Positions 35,461-45,043 of a DNA stretch of 64,000 nucleotides are shown piece by piece (positions within the stretch are counted from its first letter, which is position 1; every line of letters starts with the position of its first letter). The notes under the pieces are model-generated. The model did no database searches, was not told the DNA's origin, and saw only the letters and a list, made by a program, of their open reading frames with translations. Source of the stretch: Atopobium massiliense. GTDB lineage: Bacteria; Actinomycetota; Coriobacteriia; Coriobacteriales; Atopobiaceae. Both the position numbers and the translations under genes were made by a program. Location: positions 1 through 64,000 of the forward strand of contig OPYK01000006.1 of the NCBI GenBank assembly GCA_900343135.1, given 5' to 3'.

Positions 35461-37446
35461 TTACTGGTGTTGATCCGGGTGCTGAGTGTGGTCTTGGGTC
35501 TGAGCATGCGTATTCGCATCATCAGCTGCAGCTTCATGTTCAGACGCATCTACGCCCAGGTAATTAAGCCAAAACGCATCGGACGTCATGGTGCTAAATG
35601 CATCGCGGTACGCACGCACGAGCTCGTCTTTGTGCTTAGCAAAGTAGGCAAGGTCGCTCATCAGGCGTTTGTGGAGATCAGCAAAGCGCTTTTCATCGCG
35701 TGTACGTATGCAACCAGCGCCACTAAAGCGGTTGATAACAATAAGATGCTCACGCTGCGAAATAACGCCCGGCTGATACAGCCAACCTGCGTGGTCGATA
35801 ACTGCAGGTTCGGGCTTGTTTGTTGCAAACATGCGCATGCGCTGTCCGTTAAAGGTTATGTAGTCGATAACGCGCTGCTTAAGGCTGCGCCGCACGTCGA
35901 ATGAACCTTCAAAATTGGTGAGATAGGGCGATGCATACGCTTGAATAATTGAGTCCCAGCCGTGCTCTTGAAGCGCTTTTTTGAAGTCTTGTTTGGACAA
36001 GAGCTTTTCGCAATTGCGATTGGCATACATAAAGCGCTCTTCTACCTGGCCTTTTTTCATAATAAACGAGGGGCCTTTAAGGAAGTCTTCAAAACCTTCA
36101 AGTGCCAACGCAGCATCGGTGTAATTAAATTTGCGAAGGTCGAGCTCGCAGGCAAGGCTCTTAAAGCGAATAAGAAGGCTTTCAAACGAGCAAATATCCG
36201 ACGTTGCTTGCGTAATAAACGAGTTGCGCGTAGTTTGGTAGCGCTCAACTGCGGCGCTGTATTTTGTGTTAAAGCCCATGTGCCACACGGCAATGCCGTT
36301 CATCGTAATAAAATCGCAGTGCGCACGCAGCGAATATTCAATATCGTCAAAGCGCACAAACAATGGCAGCGGCAGACCAATCTCTTCGATAGTTTGCATT
36401 GGTATAACGCAGTACCACCAGCCTGCATACTGGCTTTCTGTTTCGATAATATTTGTAAGATCGCTTTCGTTGCACATTACTTCGTTGCGCACTACGTTTG
36501 AGAAGAGCGTCATCATATTGGGGCTTTTAAGCGACAAACACTGTCCGTTAGGAAGCATGTGACCAACGTCTTCCCAGCGCATGCCGGGGTCTTCAAGGCA
36601 CATCATAGCGCCGCTGATAAACGCCGAGCTATAACGCGGTTTTATAATTGAAAGCAGCGTATAGGTGCGAATAATGCTTTCGGGGCACACTTCAACGTCG
36701 TCGTCCATGAGCAGCACGTGCGTTGCGCGCGGTGTTTGGCGTTTGGCTTCTATCATGCCGCGGGCATAGCCACCCGAACCGCCCGCATTGGGGTTGGGGT
36801 GCAGGTAAATGCCCTTGCATACCACGTCTTCTTTGGTGAGCGTGCGGCCGTTATCCACAATATGCATCGTAAGGTGCTGTGCGATAGGCTCATTGCTTTC
36901 AAGAATGGAGTGGCGAATGCGACGAGCATTGTTAATGATATAGGGCTCTTTTTTAAAGGTGGTAGTGCAAAGTGCGAGCTCAACAGGGGTGATATCTGCT
37001 TCTTCTACATGCGTGTAGTAGTAGGCATTCTTAAGTTCGCACGCGCCGCTTGTAACAAGCTGAAATCCAAGTAGTACGGGGTTGTCGCTGCAGTCAAGCG
37101 AGATGTCCACCGCTTGCCACGCGTCTGATTGCTCGATGTGGTGCTTTGAGCTGCGTGTTCGTGGTGTTTCATCAAATTCTTGAGCGTAGGTTGCAATCAG
37201 ATCAACCGCACTACCTTTAAGTTCAATATGTAGCCATACGTCGCTGGTGTGCGTGTACGTTTTCCACTTTTGATACGAAAACGCATTCATAAACGTCGTG
37301 GCATCAAATGTACCCGCACCCATAAGGGCAACGCTTCGCTCGCCCGTAATATGAACGGTTACATTGGTGTGATAGTAGAGTGTTGGTACATCATATGCAC
37401 GCTGTTCTTGTTCGAAAACAACGTGAGCAAGGGTATACGTCTGCAT
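35461..37446 (-). CDS. GlfT2-like family 2 galactofuranosyltransferase
   Basis: The 661-residue protein has an N-terminal beta-rich domain (1-150), a GT-A catalytic domain (about 155-400) and a C-terminal helical domain, the layout of mycobacterial GlfT2. Motifs: ALCTTTFKKEPYI, HIVDNG, NPNAGGSGGYARGM, HVLLMDDDVEV (metal-binding DDD at 248-250), FVRFDDIEYSLRA (catalytic-base region) and VWHMGFNTKYSA. GlfT2 builds galactofuran from UDP-galactofuranose on a lipid carrier at the inner membrane face. Related enzymes are common in actinobacteria and Coriobacteriia for cell-wall or capsular glycans. Start: ATG 37446; an upstream GTG at 37458 is possible but nearly abuts its SD. Confidence 0.82.
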   Translation of the reverse strand: MQTYTLAHVVFEQEQRAYDVPTLYYHTNVTVHITGERSVALMGAGTFDATTFMNAFSYQKWKTYTHTSDVWLHIELKGSAVDLIATYAQEFDETPRTRSSKHHIEQSDAWQAVDISLDCSDNPVLLGFQLVTSGACELKNAYYYTHVEEADITPVELALCTTTFKKEPYIINNARRIRHSILESNEPIAQHLTMHIVDNGRTLTKEDVVCKGIYLHPNPNAGGSGGYARGMIEAKRQTPRATHVLLMDDDVEVCPESIIRTYTLLSIIKPRYSSAFISGAMMCLEDPGMRWEDVGHMLPNGQCLSLKSPNMMTLFSNVVRNEVMCNESDLTNIIETESQYAGWWYCVIPMQTIEEIGLPLPLFVRFDDIEYSLRAHCDFITMNGIAVWHMGFNTKYSAAVERYQTTRNSFITQATSDICSFESLLIRFKSLACELDLRKFNYTDAALALEGFEDFLKGPSFIMKKGQVEERFMYANRNCEKLLSKQDFKKALQEHGWDSIIQAYASPYLTNFEGSFDVRRSLKQRVIDYITFNGQRMRMFATNKPEPAVIDHAGWLYQPGVISQREHLIVINRFSGAGCIRTRDEKRFADLHKRLMSDLAYFAKHKDELVRAYRDAFSTMTSDAFWLNYLGVDASEHEAAADDANTHAQTQDHTQHPDQHQ

Positions 37447-37520
37447 GGTGTAAAGCACATCTCCATAAAGGTAGTAGGTTTAATGTACGTAGTAGATATT
37501 ATGTGCAAAACATAACGCAC

Positions 37521-37559
37521 GAACACACATACAAATAATCTCAACATGTATGTGTGTTC
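37521..37559. other. 12-bp stem-loop between tyrS and glycosyltransferase genes
   Basis: GAACACACATAC (37521-37532) and GTATGTGTGTTC (37548-37559) are perfectly complementary with a 15-nt loop. Neither side has a T-run, so it may be an mRNA-stabilising or weak termination structure after tyrS. Confidence 0.5.
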
Positions 37560-37589
37560 CTGCAAATAATACTCACAATTCAAAAGCGG

Positions 37590-38807
37590 CTACACAAGGC
37601 GCGCCCAGGATCGTTTACCAAATTGCATAACACAGCCGCTTGTAAACGTATCGGCTGGCAGGTTATAGCATTTTGGCTTTACAGCAACGCCGTTTATCTT
37701 AACGCCGCCACCGTCGATGCGTCTGCGTGCTTCTCCTGTTGATGGTGCAAGCTTTACATCAACAAGCAGTTTAGCAAGGTACACCATGTGTTCGTCGTTT
37801 TCTTGCACGCACGAGAGCGAAAACTCAGGAATATCTTCTGGAATATCACCATGCTTAAACGTTACGTCAAACGCATCTTGCGCCGCAGCACCGGCACCTG
37901 CACCGTGGTACAAATCAACGATGTTTTCCGCAAGTTTGCGTTTGAGCTCATAGGGATTTGCAGTATTGTCTTTAAACTGCTGGTCAACGGCATCAATTTC
38001 GTCGATGCTAAAGGTTGAGCACAACCGGTAATACGAGGCAATAAGTTCGTCGGGAATAGACATGAGCTTGCCAAACATGTCGTTTGGCTCATCGGTAAGA
38101 CCAACGTAGTTGCCGTAGCTTTTGGACATCTTTTTGCTGCCGTCGATACCTACAAGCAGCGGCATGGTAAGTGCTACCTGCGGCTCCATACCTTCGGCGC
38201 GCATAAGGTCGCGACCGGCAAGCAGGTTAAAGATTTGGTCATTGCCACCCATTTCCAAATCGGCAGATACAACTACCGAGTCGTAAGCTTGCAGCACAGG
38301 ATAGATAAATTCGTGGAGGGAGATTGATTGTTCGTTGGTATAGCGCTTGTGAAAGTCTTCGCGCTCAAGAATACGTGCAACATTAAATTTGCTCATAATC
38401 GAGAGCATGTGCGCAAGGTCGAGCGGTTTTAGCCAGTCACCATTGTGAACAATGGACGTTTTTTCGGGGTCGAGAATTTTCATTGCCTGAGCAACGTAGG
38501 TTTGCGCATTAGTTTCTACCTGCTCTTCGGTAAGAGGCGGGCGCGTAGAATCGCGACCCGATGGATCGCCAATAAGTGCGGTGCCGTTACCGATAATAAG
38601 TACAACGCGGTGCCCCAAATCTTGGAACTGGCGCATTTTGCGTAAGGGAACCGCGTGGCCAAGGTGCAAATCGGGTGATGTTGGATCGACGCCAAGTTTG
38701 ATGGTGAGCGGTTTTCCTTTTTCGAGCTTTGCCTTAAGCTCATCTATAGGTACAATTTGCATGGTGCCCGAGGTAATAACCTTGAGCTGCTCTTCTACTG
38801 ATACCAA
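37590..38807 (-). CDS. tyrS: Tyrosyl-tRNA synthetase
   Basis: The 405-residue class I synthetase carries the HIGH-type signature HLGH (48-51, in DPTSPDLHLGHAVPL), the KMSKS motif (in GIDGSKKMSKSYGNY) and a C-terminal S4-like RNA-binding domain (KLLVDVKLAPSTGEARRRI, GGVKINGV). No ATG lies near the conserved N-terminus. The start is taken as TTG at 38807, because GGAGGA ends 5 nt upstream and the downstream LVSVEEQLKVI fits the family. Longer in-frame ATG starts add an implausible basic extension. No T-box signature is visible upstream. Confidence 0.93.
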   Translation of the reverse strand: MVSVEEQLKVITSGTMQIVPIDELKAKLEKGKPLTIKLGVDPTSPDLHLGHAVPLRKMRQFQDLGHRVVLIIGNGTALIGDPSGRDSTRPPLTEEQVETNAQTYVAQAMKILDPEKTSIVHNGDWLKPLDLAHMLSIMSKFNVARILEREDFHKRYTNEQSISLHEFIYPVLQAYDSVVVSADLEMGGNDQIFNLLAGRDLMRAEGMEPQVALTMPLLVGIDGSKKMSKSYGNYVGLTDEPNDMFGKLMSIPDELIASYYRLCSTFSIDEIDAVDQQFKDNTANPYELKRKLAENIVDLYHGAGAGAAAQDAFDVTFKHGDIPEDIPEFSLSCVQENDEHMVYLAKLLVDVKLAPSTGEARRRIDGGGVKINGVAVKPKCYNLPADTFTSGCVMQFGKRSWARLV

Positions 38808-38970
38808 CGATGTCCTCCATATCGTCGAAGTTTGCGATGCGCGAGCATATGCGATGCGCACGATAGCTTTTGTTATTGTAGCGTATAGCACCATCAAACA
38901 TGAGTACAGATGCACGGTAGATGCAGATTTTTTGCGCGCGTACATAACAACTGCACGTGCGTAATGCATT

Positions 38971-39001
38971 TTGCAACAAATGATCTTAAATCGCTTATAA
39001 T
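38971..39001 (+). promoter_or_regulatory. Candidate promoter for the PBP gene
   Basis: TTGCAA (38971-38976) and TATAAT (38996-39001) are separated by 19 nt, slightly longer than ideal. The -10 lies 30 bases before the start codon at 39032. Confidence 0.45.
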
Positions 39002-39031
39002 AAGAACATTGAACTACTTCTAGGAGGTTGT

Positions 39032-41212
39032 ATGGGCGTCAGAACCCGTAGAGCGCGACAACACAGCAAAACACATGTTGCAAAGTTTGGTATTGCCGGA
39101 TTTTTTGGTTTTATTGCCCTGCTTTGCTTAGCACTTGCCATGTCGTTGGGGTCGCTTGTGTCGTCGTGGCTGGAGGATTTGCCTAACTACACCTCTGCCG
39201 ATTCATACGTAGTAGGCGAGCCCACCACTGTGTATGCCGCCGACAACTCTGTTATTGCCGAATTTTATTTGCAAAACCGCCGCAGCGTTACGAGCGATCA
39301 AATCTCGCCCTACGTGCTAAAAGCCGTGGTAGATACCGAAGATTCGCGTTTTTATAAACACAACGGTGTCGACCCGCAGGGTATTGTGCGCGCCATCGTA
39401 AAAACTGCCCGCGGCCGCTCCGAGGGTGCTTCTACCATTACGCAGCAGCTTGTGCGTAATACCGTGTTGTCAAAAGAGCAGTTTGAGCAAACGTTGCGCC
39501 GTAAAGTGCGCGAGGCATACATTTCCATTCAGATGGAAAAAATTTACACCAAAGACCAAATTCTTAATATGTACCTCAACACCATTTACTTTGGACATGG
39601 TGCATATGGTATTCAAGCTGCGGCAATTACCTACTTTAATACCTCTGCCAAAGATCTTACTCTCGCGCAAGCAGCTATGATTTCGGGTTTGCCGCAGGCG
39701 CCTTCGCGTTACGACCCGTTTGTAAACCCCGATGCTGCTACCTCGCGCCGCAACATGGTGCTCGATCGTATGCTTGCTGCCGACGATATTTCGCAAGAGG
39801 AGCACGATGCCGCTGTGGCTGAGCCGCTCGAAATTCACCCCGGTAAATTTAGCACCGCACACGGTCGCTATCCTTACATCGCCGACTACATTAAGCAGCT
39901 GCTCCTTGCCGATTTCGACCAAGACACCGTTATGCAAGGCGGGCTTAAGGTGTACACCACTATAGACCCGGCTATTCAGGACAATGCCCAAGCTGCCGTT
40001 GCTAGTCGTCTTAAAGCAATTGGCAATAAGCGTCTCGAATCGGCGCTCGTTGCTATCGACCCGCAAACAGGCTACGTAAAGGCCATGGTGGGTGGCAAAG
40101 ACTACAACAGCAACCAATTTAACCTGGCAACGCAGGCGCACCGTCAAGCCGGTTCTGCATTTAAGACGTTTACCCTTGCCTGCGCGATAAACGAGGGTGT
40201 CGACCCAACCGTGCGCATTAACGCAAACTCGCCCTATCAAGCGTCGCCTGTGTGGAAGGTTTCAAACCTTGGTTTTCATAGCTATGGCACCATTTCGCTT
40301 ACACAGGCGTTTGCCGTTTCTTCGAACACGGCATTTGTACAGCTTATTCAGGCTATTGGTGCCGATAAAGTTGCCGAGATGGCACACAATTTGGGCATTA
40401 AAACCAAGCTGCCGCCCTACGATTCCATGACACTTGGTACCGACGGCATTCCTGTTTTGCAAATGGCCGATGCATATGCAACGCTTGCAAGTGGCGGCAT
40501 TCACCGCGATCCCGTTTCGATTACCGCTATTAAAGACCGCAATGGTAACAGTGTGTATGAGCACGCCGATAAGCCAACGCGTGTGCTTTCGCCCGAAGTT
40601 GCCGAGGCTACGCTTAATGTTATGAAAGCAGTGGTACAAACAGGTACCGCAAAATCGCTGCAGGGACTTGTACACATTAAGCAGCCTATGGCTGGCAAAA
40701 CTGGTACGTCAGACGCTTTCCGCGACCTGTGGTATTGCGGCGTTACGCCAAGCTTAAGCGTTGCTGTGTGGAGCGGTTATATCGAAGAAGCATCCGTGCG
40801 TGTGCGTGGTGCCAATGGTTCGCCCGCGCTTACCAGCGTGCCCATTTACGCCGATTTTATAAACCGCGTGCTTGGCAATGCGCCGTCTGCCGATTTCCCG
40901 CACACCGATGCCACGGTGCAATATAAGCCCAACACTACCTGGGTGTTTAAGAACACAACGCCCGATGCAAATATCGAACGTCACGATGATGTAGCCGATG
41001 CGCCACAAGAAGCTACGCCAACCGACACCACCTCGCGCCAAGAGCGTCCAGGAGAAGAAGCAGCGCCTCGAGAGCAAAACGGTCAAACGCCGCCAGCACA
41101 AGAGCACCCGCGGCAAACGCCGGCTCCCACGCCTGCGCCGCGGCCAGCACCAGCGCCTGCGCCCGCTCCGGCACCTGCACCTGCACCTGCGCCACCTGCG
41201 GAGCATCATTAG
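39032..41212 (+). CDS. Class A penicillin-binding protein (transglycosylase/transpeptidase)
   Basis: The 726-residue bifunctional peptidoglycan synthase has a membrane anchor at about 18-45, a GT51 glycosyltransferase domain (VDTEDSRFYKHNGVD with catalytic Glu103; EGASTITQQLVRN at 131-143) and a transpeptidase domain with SAFK (Ser375, Lys378), SSN (430-432) and KTGTS (556-560). The usual RQPGS.FKP motif is RQAGSAFKT here. The C-terminus from about 650 is a low-complexity Pro/Ala/Gln/Thr tail ending in a long PA repeat, outside the cell, possibly wall-spanning. AGGAGGT precedes the ATG. A glucose-type EIIA gene follows 63 bases later. Confidence 0.95.
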   Translation: MGVRTRRARQHSKTHVAKFGIAGFFGFIALLCLALAMSLGSLVSSWLEDLPNYTSADSYVVGEPTTVYAADNSVIAEFYLQNRRSVTSDQISPYVLKAVVDTEDSRFYKHNGVDPQGIVRAIVKTARGRSEGASTITQQLVRNTVLSKEQFEQTLRRKVREAYISIQMEKIYTKDQILNMYLNTIYFGHGAYGIQAAAITYFNTSAKDLTLAQAAMISGLPQAPSRYDPFVNPDAATSRRNMVLDRMLAADDISQEEHDAAVAEPLEIHPGKFSTAHGRYPYIADYIKQLLLADFDQDTVMQGGLKVYTTIDPAIQDNAQAAVASRLKAIGNKRLESALVAIDPQTGYVKAMVGGKDYNSNQFNLATQAHRQAGSAFKTFTLACAINEGVDPTVRINANSPYQASPVWKVSNLGFHSYGTISLTQAFAVSSNTAFVQLIQAIGADKVAEMAHNLGIKTKLPPYDSMTLGTDGIPVLQMADAYATLASGGIHRDPVSITAIKDRNGNSVYEHADKPTRVLSPEVAEATLNVMKAVVQTGTAKSLQGLVHIKQPMAGKTGTSDAFRDLWYCGVTPSLSVAVWSGYIEEASVRVRGANGSPALTSVPIYADFINRVLGNAPSADFPHTDATVQYKPNTTWVFKNTTPDANIERHDDVADAPQEATPTDTTSRQERPGEEAAPREQNGQTPPAQEHPRQTPAPTPAPRPAPAPAPAPAPAPAPAPPAEHH

Positions 41213-41275
41213 TGCGTGCTGGTTGATTGTTGATAGCTTCGTCCAAAAAAGTAGGCTCGCCACAGGAGGTAGCGT

Positions 41276-41761
41276 ATGTTTTTTACCAAAAAAGACACCA
41301 TCGTAAGCATGTGTGACGGCACTTGGAAGCCCGCCTGCGAGCTTTCCGACCCCGCCTTTGCGCAGCAGCTTATAGGACCCACGTTGGCGATTTCTCCGCT
41401 TTCACAAGATGCGCCTATCACCATATGCGCGCCATTTGATGCGCAGGTAACAACCGTATTTCCCACGCATCACGCTATTGGTCTTACGTCAAAAATTGGC
41501 GTTGAATACATTTTGCATTTGGGTCTTGACACCGTTGAGCTTAAGGGCGAAGGCTTTGAGCCCTTTGTTTCTACCGGCGCGCGCGTGCGCGTAGGTGAGC
41601 CCCTTGTGCGCATGGATACGCAGCTTATTAGTGAGCGCGGCTACGCTACCGACGTGCTACTTATTGCAACCAACGGCAAACCTTACACCTTTGTGCGCAC
41701 GTTTGAATCGGCTGAGCGCATCGAGGTGGGCGAAGCTCTTGCGCAGTGTTCCAAGCAGTAG
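41276..41761 (+). CDS. PTS EIIA component, glucose family (Crr-like)
   Basis: The 161-residue protein has the EIIA-Glc fold signature GPTLAISPLSQ.. start, PTHHAIGLTSKIGVEYILHLGLDTV with both active-site-region histidines (the second, in ILHLG, is the phosphorylated one) and LKGEGFEPFV. It receives phosphate from HPr and passes it to the EIIB domain of a glucose/N-acetylglucosamine-type permease, very likely the EIICB encoded 296 bases downstream. As a free-standing EIIA it might also serve other permeases. AGGAGGT lies 5 nt before the ATG. Confidence 0.93.
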   Translation: MFFTKKDTIVSMCDGTWKPACELSDPAFAQQLIGPTLAISPLSQDAPITICAPFDAQVTTVFPTHHAIGLTSKIGVEYILHLGLDTVELKGEGFEPFVSTGARVRVGEPLVRMDTQLISERGYATDVLLIATNGKPYTFVRTFESAERIEVGEALAQCSKQ

Positions 41762-42057
41762 GGCATGTATCTGCAGTAACGCTTGATATGTAGTTGAAAT
41801 GCTGCAGATATGTGGCGTTTTGTGCGCCTTCGCGCTGCACCCGCACGGGCTTCATGTGCACCGTTTATCGTTCACAATGTAAACTGGCTCAAAATTAATG
41901 TACCAGCTTTTTTCTATGTTATCATCGAAGTAACTTCCCTGCTCGCACACATGCATTAGGCGTGCTACACGCGCTACAGGTGCATATGCGCCCTCGTGCT
42001 AGCATGCTGTGTGAGCGTGGTATGCGTTTGTTGAATAACACGCTGAAAGGAGTATGT

Positions 42058-43569
42058 ATGTTCAAAACTCTGCAAAAAATAGGTAAAGCGTTTATGCTTC
42101 CTATTGCAATTTTGCCTGCCGCAGGTTTGCTGCTTGGTATTGGTGGTGCGCTTTCGAATGCAACAACCGTTGCAACGTATCCCGTCCTTGCAAACCCCAC
42201 CTTGCAGGCAATTTTTCAGGTAATGAGCGCTGCTGGTAGCGTTATCTTTGGTAACCTTGCCATGCTTTTGTGCGTGGGTCTGTGTATTGGCCTTGCCAAA
42301 CGCGATAAAGGTACCGCTGCACTTGCAGGTGTTACCGGTTACCTGGTTATGAAAGCAACTATCGATGCTATGGTTAAGCTGTTCATGGAAAAAGGCGCAG
42401 CTATCGACACCGGCGTTGTTGGAGCAATTGTTATCGGACTTGTTGCCGTTAACCTGCACAATAGGTATTACAACATCCAATTGCCGCAGGTACTTGGCTT
42501 TTTTGGCGGTTCGCGTTTTGTGCCTATCGTAACTTCCATTGCCAGTGTGTTCATTGGATGCATCTTCTTCCTTATTTGGCCTCCGTTCCAAAAGTTGCTT
42601 GTTGCTACCGGTGGCTACATTTCGCAGGCAGGTCCCGTTGGTACGTTTTTGTATGGCTTCCTTATGCGTTTGTGTGGCGCGGTTGGTTTGCACCACATGA
42701 TTTACCCCATGTTTTGGTTTACTGAGCTTGGTGGCGTTGAAACCGTTGCAGGTACAACGGTTGTTGGCGCGCAAAAGATCTTCTTTGCTCAGCTTGCCGA
42801 TCCCAATCACGTTGGTTTATATACCGAAGGTACGCGCTTTTTTGCCGGTCGTTTCTCAACCATGATGTTTGGTTTGCCAGCTGCATGTTTGGCCATGTAC
42901 CACTGCGTACCAAAAGAGCGTCGTCCTAAATACCGCGGCTTGTTTATTGGTGTTGCGCTTACCTCGTTTATCACGGGTATTACCGAGCCTATTGAGTTTA
43001 TGTTCCTGTTTGTAAACCCGCTGCTCTATGTTATTCACTCGTTCCTCGACGGTGTAAGCTTCTTTATTGCTGATATTCTTAATATTTCCATTGGTAACAC
43101 GTTCTCTGGTGGTGTTATCGACTTTACTCTGTTTGGTATTTTGCAAGGTAACGACAAAACAAACTGGCTACTCGAAATTCCGTTTGGTTGCGTGTGGGCA
43201 GTGCTCTACTACGTGCTGTTTAGGTGGTATATTACCTTCTTTAACGTTCCTACTCCTGGTAGAGGTGCCGAAGGCGACGACGATGCCGCGCAGGCTGCTG
43301 CAGCACCAACATCGAGAAGCGAGCTTCATGACATTTCGATGCAAATTATCGAAGCACTTGGTGGTGCTGAAAACATCGAAGACATTGACGCGTGCATTAC
43401 GCGTTTGCGCGTGAGCACCAAAGACGCAAGCGCTGTTAATCGCGACAAGCTTATGCAGCTTGGTGCTACTGGTGTGCTTGAAGTTTCTGGTGGTATTCAG
43501 GCCATTTTTGGTGCAAAGGCTGTTATTTATAAAAATGCCATTGCCGAGATTTTAGGCGTTGAAGACTAG
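42058..43569 (+). CDS. PTS EIICB component, glucose/N-acetylglucosamine family
   Basis: This 503-residue permease has an EIIC domain first (about 1-400, many membrane segments; KAFMLPIAILPAAGLLLGIGGAL at the start, ITEPIEFMFLFVNP characteristic of the family) and then a C-terminal EIIB domain (about 420-503) with the phosphorylated Cys in IDACITRLRVS. A disordered Ala-rich linker (DDDAAQAAAAPTSR) joins them. No EIIA domain is fused; the EIIA gene is upstream. Imported sugar is probably glucose or GlcNAc; I cannot separate these by eye. GAAAGGA upstream selects the ATG at 42058. Confidence 0.92.
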   Translation: MFKTLQKIGKAFMLPIAILPAAGLLLGIGGALSNATTVATYPVLANPTLQAIFQVMSAAGSVIFGNLAMLLCVGLCIGLAKRDKGTAALAGVTGYLVMKATIDAMVKLFMEKGAAIDTGVVGAIVIGLVAVNLHNRYYNIQLPQVLGFFGGSRFVPIVTSIASVFIGCIFFLIWPPFQKLLVATGGYISQAGPVGTFLYGFLMRLCGAVGLHHMIYPMFWFTELGGVETVAGTTVVGAQKIFFAQLADPNHVGLYTEGTRFFAGRFSTMMFGLPAACLAMYHCVPKERRPKYRGLFIGVALTSFITGITEPIEFMFLFVNPLLYVIHSFLDGVSFFIADILNISIGNTFSGGVIDFTLFGILQGNDKTNWLLEIPFGCVWAVLYYVLFRWYITFFNVPTPGRGAEGDDDAAQAAAAPTSRSELHDISMQIIEALGGAENIEDIDACITRLRVSTKDASAVNRDKLMQLGATGVLEVSGGIQAIFGAKAVIYKNAIAEILGVED

Positions 43570-43633
43570 GACTAGGCTCACGTAAGCTGTGTAGCTTAGG
43601 GTTTGTGCGATGTAAAAACGCACGGTAACGTTT

Positions 43634-43670
43634 TGTGCGCGCATAAGCAGCTGCTTGTGCGCGCACATTT
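43634..43670. terminator. Stem-loop between EIICB and MFS genes
   Basis: TGTGCGCGCATAAGCA and TGCTTGTGCGCGCACA form a 16-bp stem (one mismatch) with a GC loop, flanked by TTTT on the left and TTT on the right. It lies between convergent genes and probably ends both transcripts. Confidence 0.7.
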
Positions 43671-43753
43671 GTGTAGTGTGCATTTTTCTACCCTGATTAT
43701 GTCTATCCTGATTATGTGTTTGTTGCCGCGCGTGCCTGCAACGTGGCGCGCTA

Positions 43754-45043
43754 TTAGCGCACGTAAATGGCGGAGTTCAAGCGATCTTTATAGCACATAT
43801 ACACCAAAATGCACAACGGCACGATAAATAATATTGAGGGATAAAACCAAAATCTATCAACCGCGGTGTATAAATAGCCGCCCAAAATTGGTGCCGATGA
43901 CATGCCAATATCGAGACCCAAATAAAACGTGGAGCTAGCAAGTCCTTGTTCAGACGTGGGTGCAAGCATCATGGCGGTAGATTGGTTTATTGAGTAAATA
44001 ACACCATAACCAACCGATAGCAGCGCCGCGCATACAATCATCATAAGCGTATTAACCATAAACGCCATACCAATAAGGAAAAGTGCGCTTGCAAGCAGGC
44101 ATTTCCAAAACCATTTGCCGTATGGCACGGTGTCGAAGTAGCGTTTGAGCGTCATGCGGATAATTAGAAGCACAATTGCATATACCACAAAAAAGTAGCC
44201 AACTGCAACGTTTAGGTGGCCTTCCTGCACGTAGAGCAAGATGTCGGCCTGCGTGGCAAAATAGGGGATTGAAAATAGGAGCATGAGCAGACTGATGGGG
44301 AACGCGTTTTTTTGCAAAATGCGGATGTGACGCAGGGTGCTAAGCGCTGTATGCAGGCGTGAGCGTGCGGGCTGGGATGTTTGTGCTGGTTGGGATGCTG
44401 TGGGTGTGACTGCTGGTTGGGATGGTTGTGCTGTCACTACTTTGACAGGATGCGCGTGATCGCTCACAAATTGAATGCTTATAAGCATGGCAACTGCCGA
44501 CATGCCCGCCAAGGCTAAGCACGGACGGTATCCAATGTACGTTACCAAATTCATTGAACACGCTGGTGCAACAGCCATGGCAAGTGCATTCATAAGTCCG
44601 TAAAAGCCCATTGCTTCGCCCACGTGCTCGCGTGGAACAAGAAGGCCAAGCCAGGTTGTCATGCACACCGTTGCGAGGACAAAGCCACAGCCGTTAAGAA
44701 TGCGAAAGGCGAGCAAAAGATTGCCCTCGGGTGCCCACGCGCAGCCAAACACGCCGAGCGCAATGAGCGCACCGCCGATGCACGACAGGCGATATTTTGA
44801 AAAGTGATCAGACAAATTACCTGCTACAGGGCGCAAAAAGAGGGAGATAATGCTCATGGAGCCCGTAATAACACCCGCAAAAAGCGCAGTTGTGCCAAGA
44901 CTTTGGGCAAAGCCGTTGATGAGCGGCGTGACCATCATAATTGAAAACATAAAAAAGAACGAGGCTGCCATAACAAGAATAACGTCTTTTGTGTAAATAG
45001 ATGGTTTGCTTTTGGTGTCGCATTTGGTGTCGCAGCAGCTCAT
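43754..45043 (-). CDS. MFS transporter
   Basis: The 429-residue membrane protein has about 12 hydrophobic segments in two halves. MFS markers include the loop 2-3 motif GNLSDHFSKYRL (of the G...DR.GRR type) and the N-terminal Pro/Gly pattern. A central hydrophilic loop of about 40 residues (THR/SER/PRO/GLN-rich, around 205-240) separates the halves. Overall it is like drug/sugar efflux or nutrient exporters of the multidrug-resistance type, but substrate cannot be inferred. The N-terminus MSCCDTKCDTK is Cys/Lys-rich. AAAGGAG precedes the ATG. It is monocistronic between two convergent or parallel terminators. Confidence 0.85.
   Translation of the reverse strand: MSCCDTKCDTKSKPSIYTKDVILVMAASFFFMFSIMMVTPLINGFAQSLGTTALFAGVITGSMSIISLFLRPVAGNLSDHFSKYRLSCIGGALIALGVFGCAWAPEGNLLLAFRILNGCGFVLATVCMTTWLGLLVPREHVGEAMGFYGLMNALAMAVAPACSMNLVTYIGYRPCLALAGMSAVAMLISIQFVSDHAHPVKVVTAQPSQPAVTPTASQPAQTSQPARSRLHTALSTLRHIRILQKNAFPISLLMLLFSIPYFATQADILLYVQEGHLNVAVGYFFVVYAIVLLIIRMTLKRYFDTVPYGKWFWKCLLASALFLIGMAFMVNTLMMIVCAALLSVGYGVIYSINQSTAMMLAPTSEQGLASSTFYLGLDIGMSSAPILGGYLYTAVDRFWFYPSILFIVPLCILVYMCYKDRLNSAIYVR

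Noticed and set aside
38808-38969. 54-residue N-terminal extension of TyrRS starting at an ATG
   Set aside because: The extension is not like any TyrRS domain; the TTG at 38807 has a strong SD and starts at the conserved N-terminus.
38808-39031. Possible T-box leader for tyrS on the minus strand
   Set aside because: No T-box motif on either strand; the spacer is short and shared with the PBP promoter.
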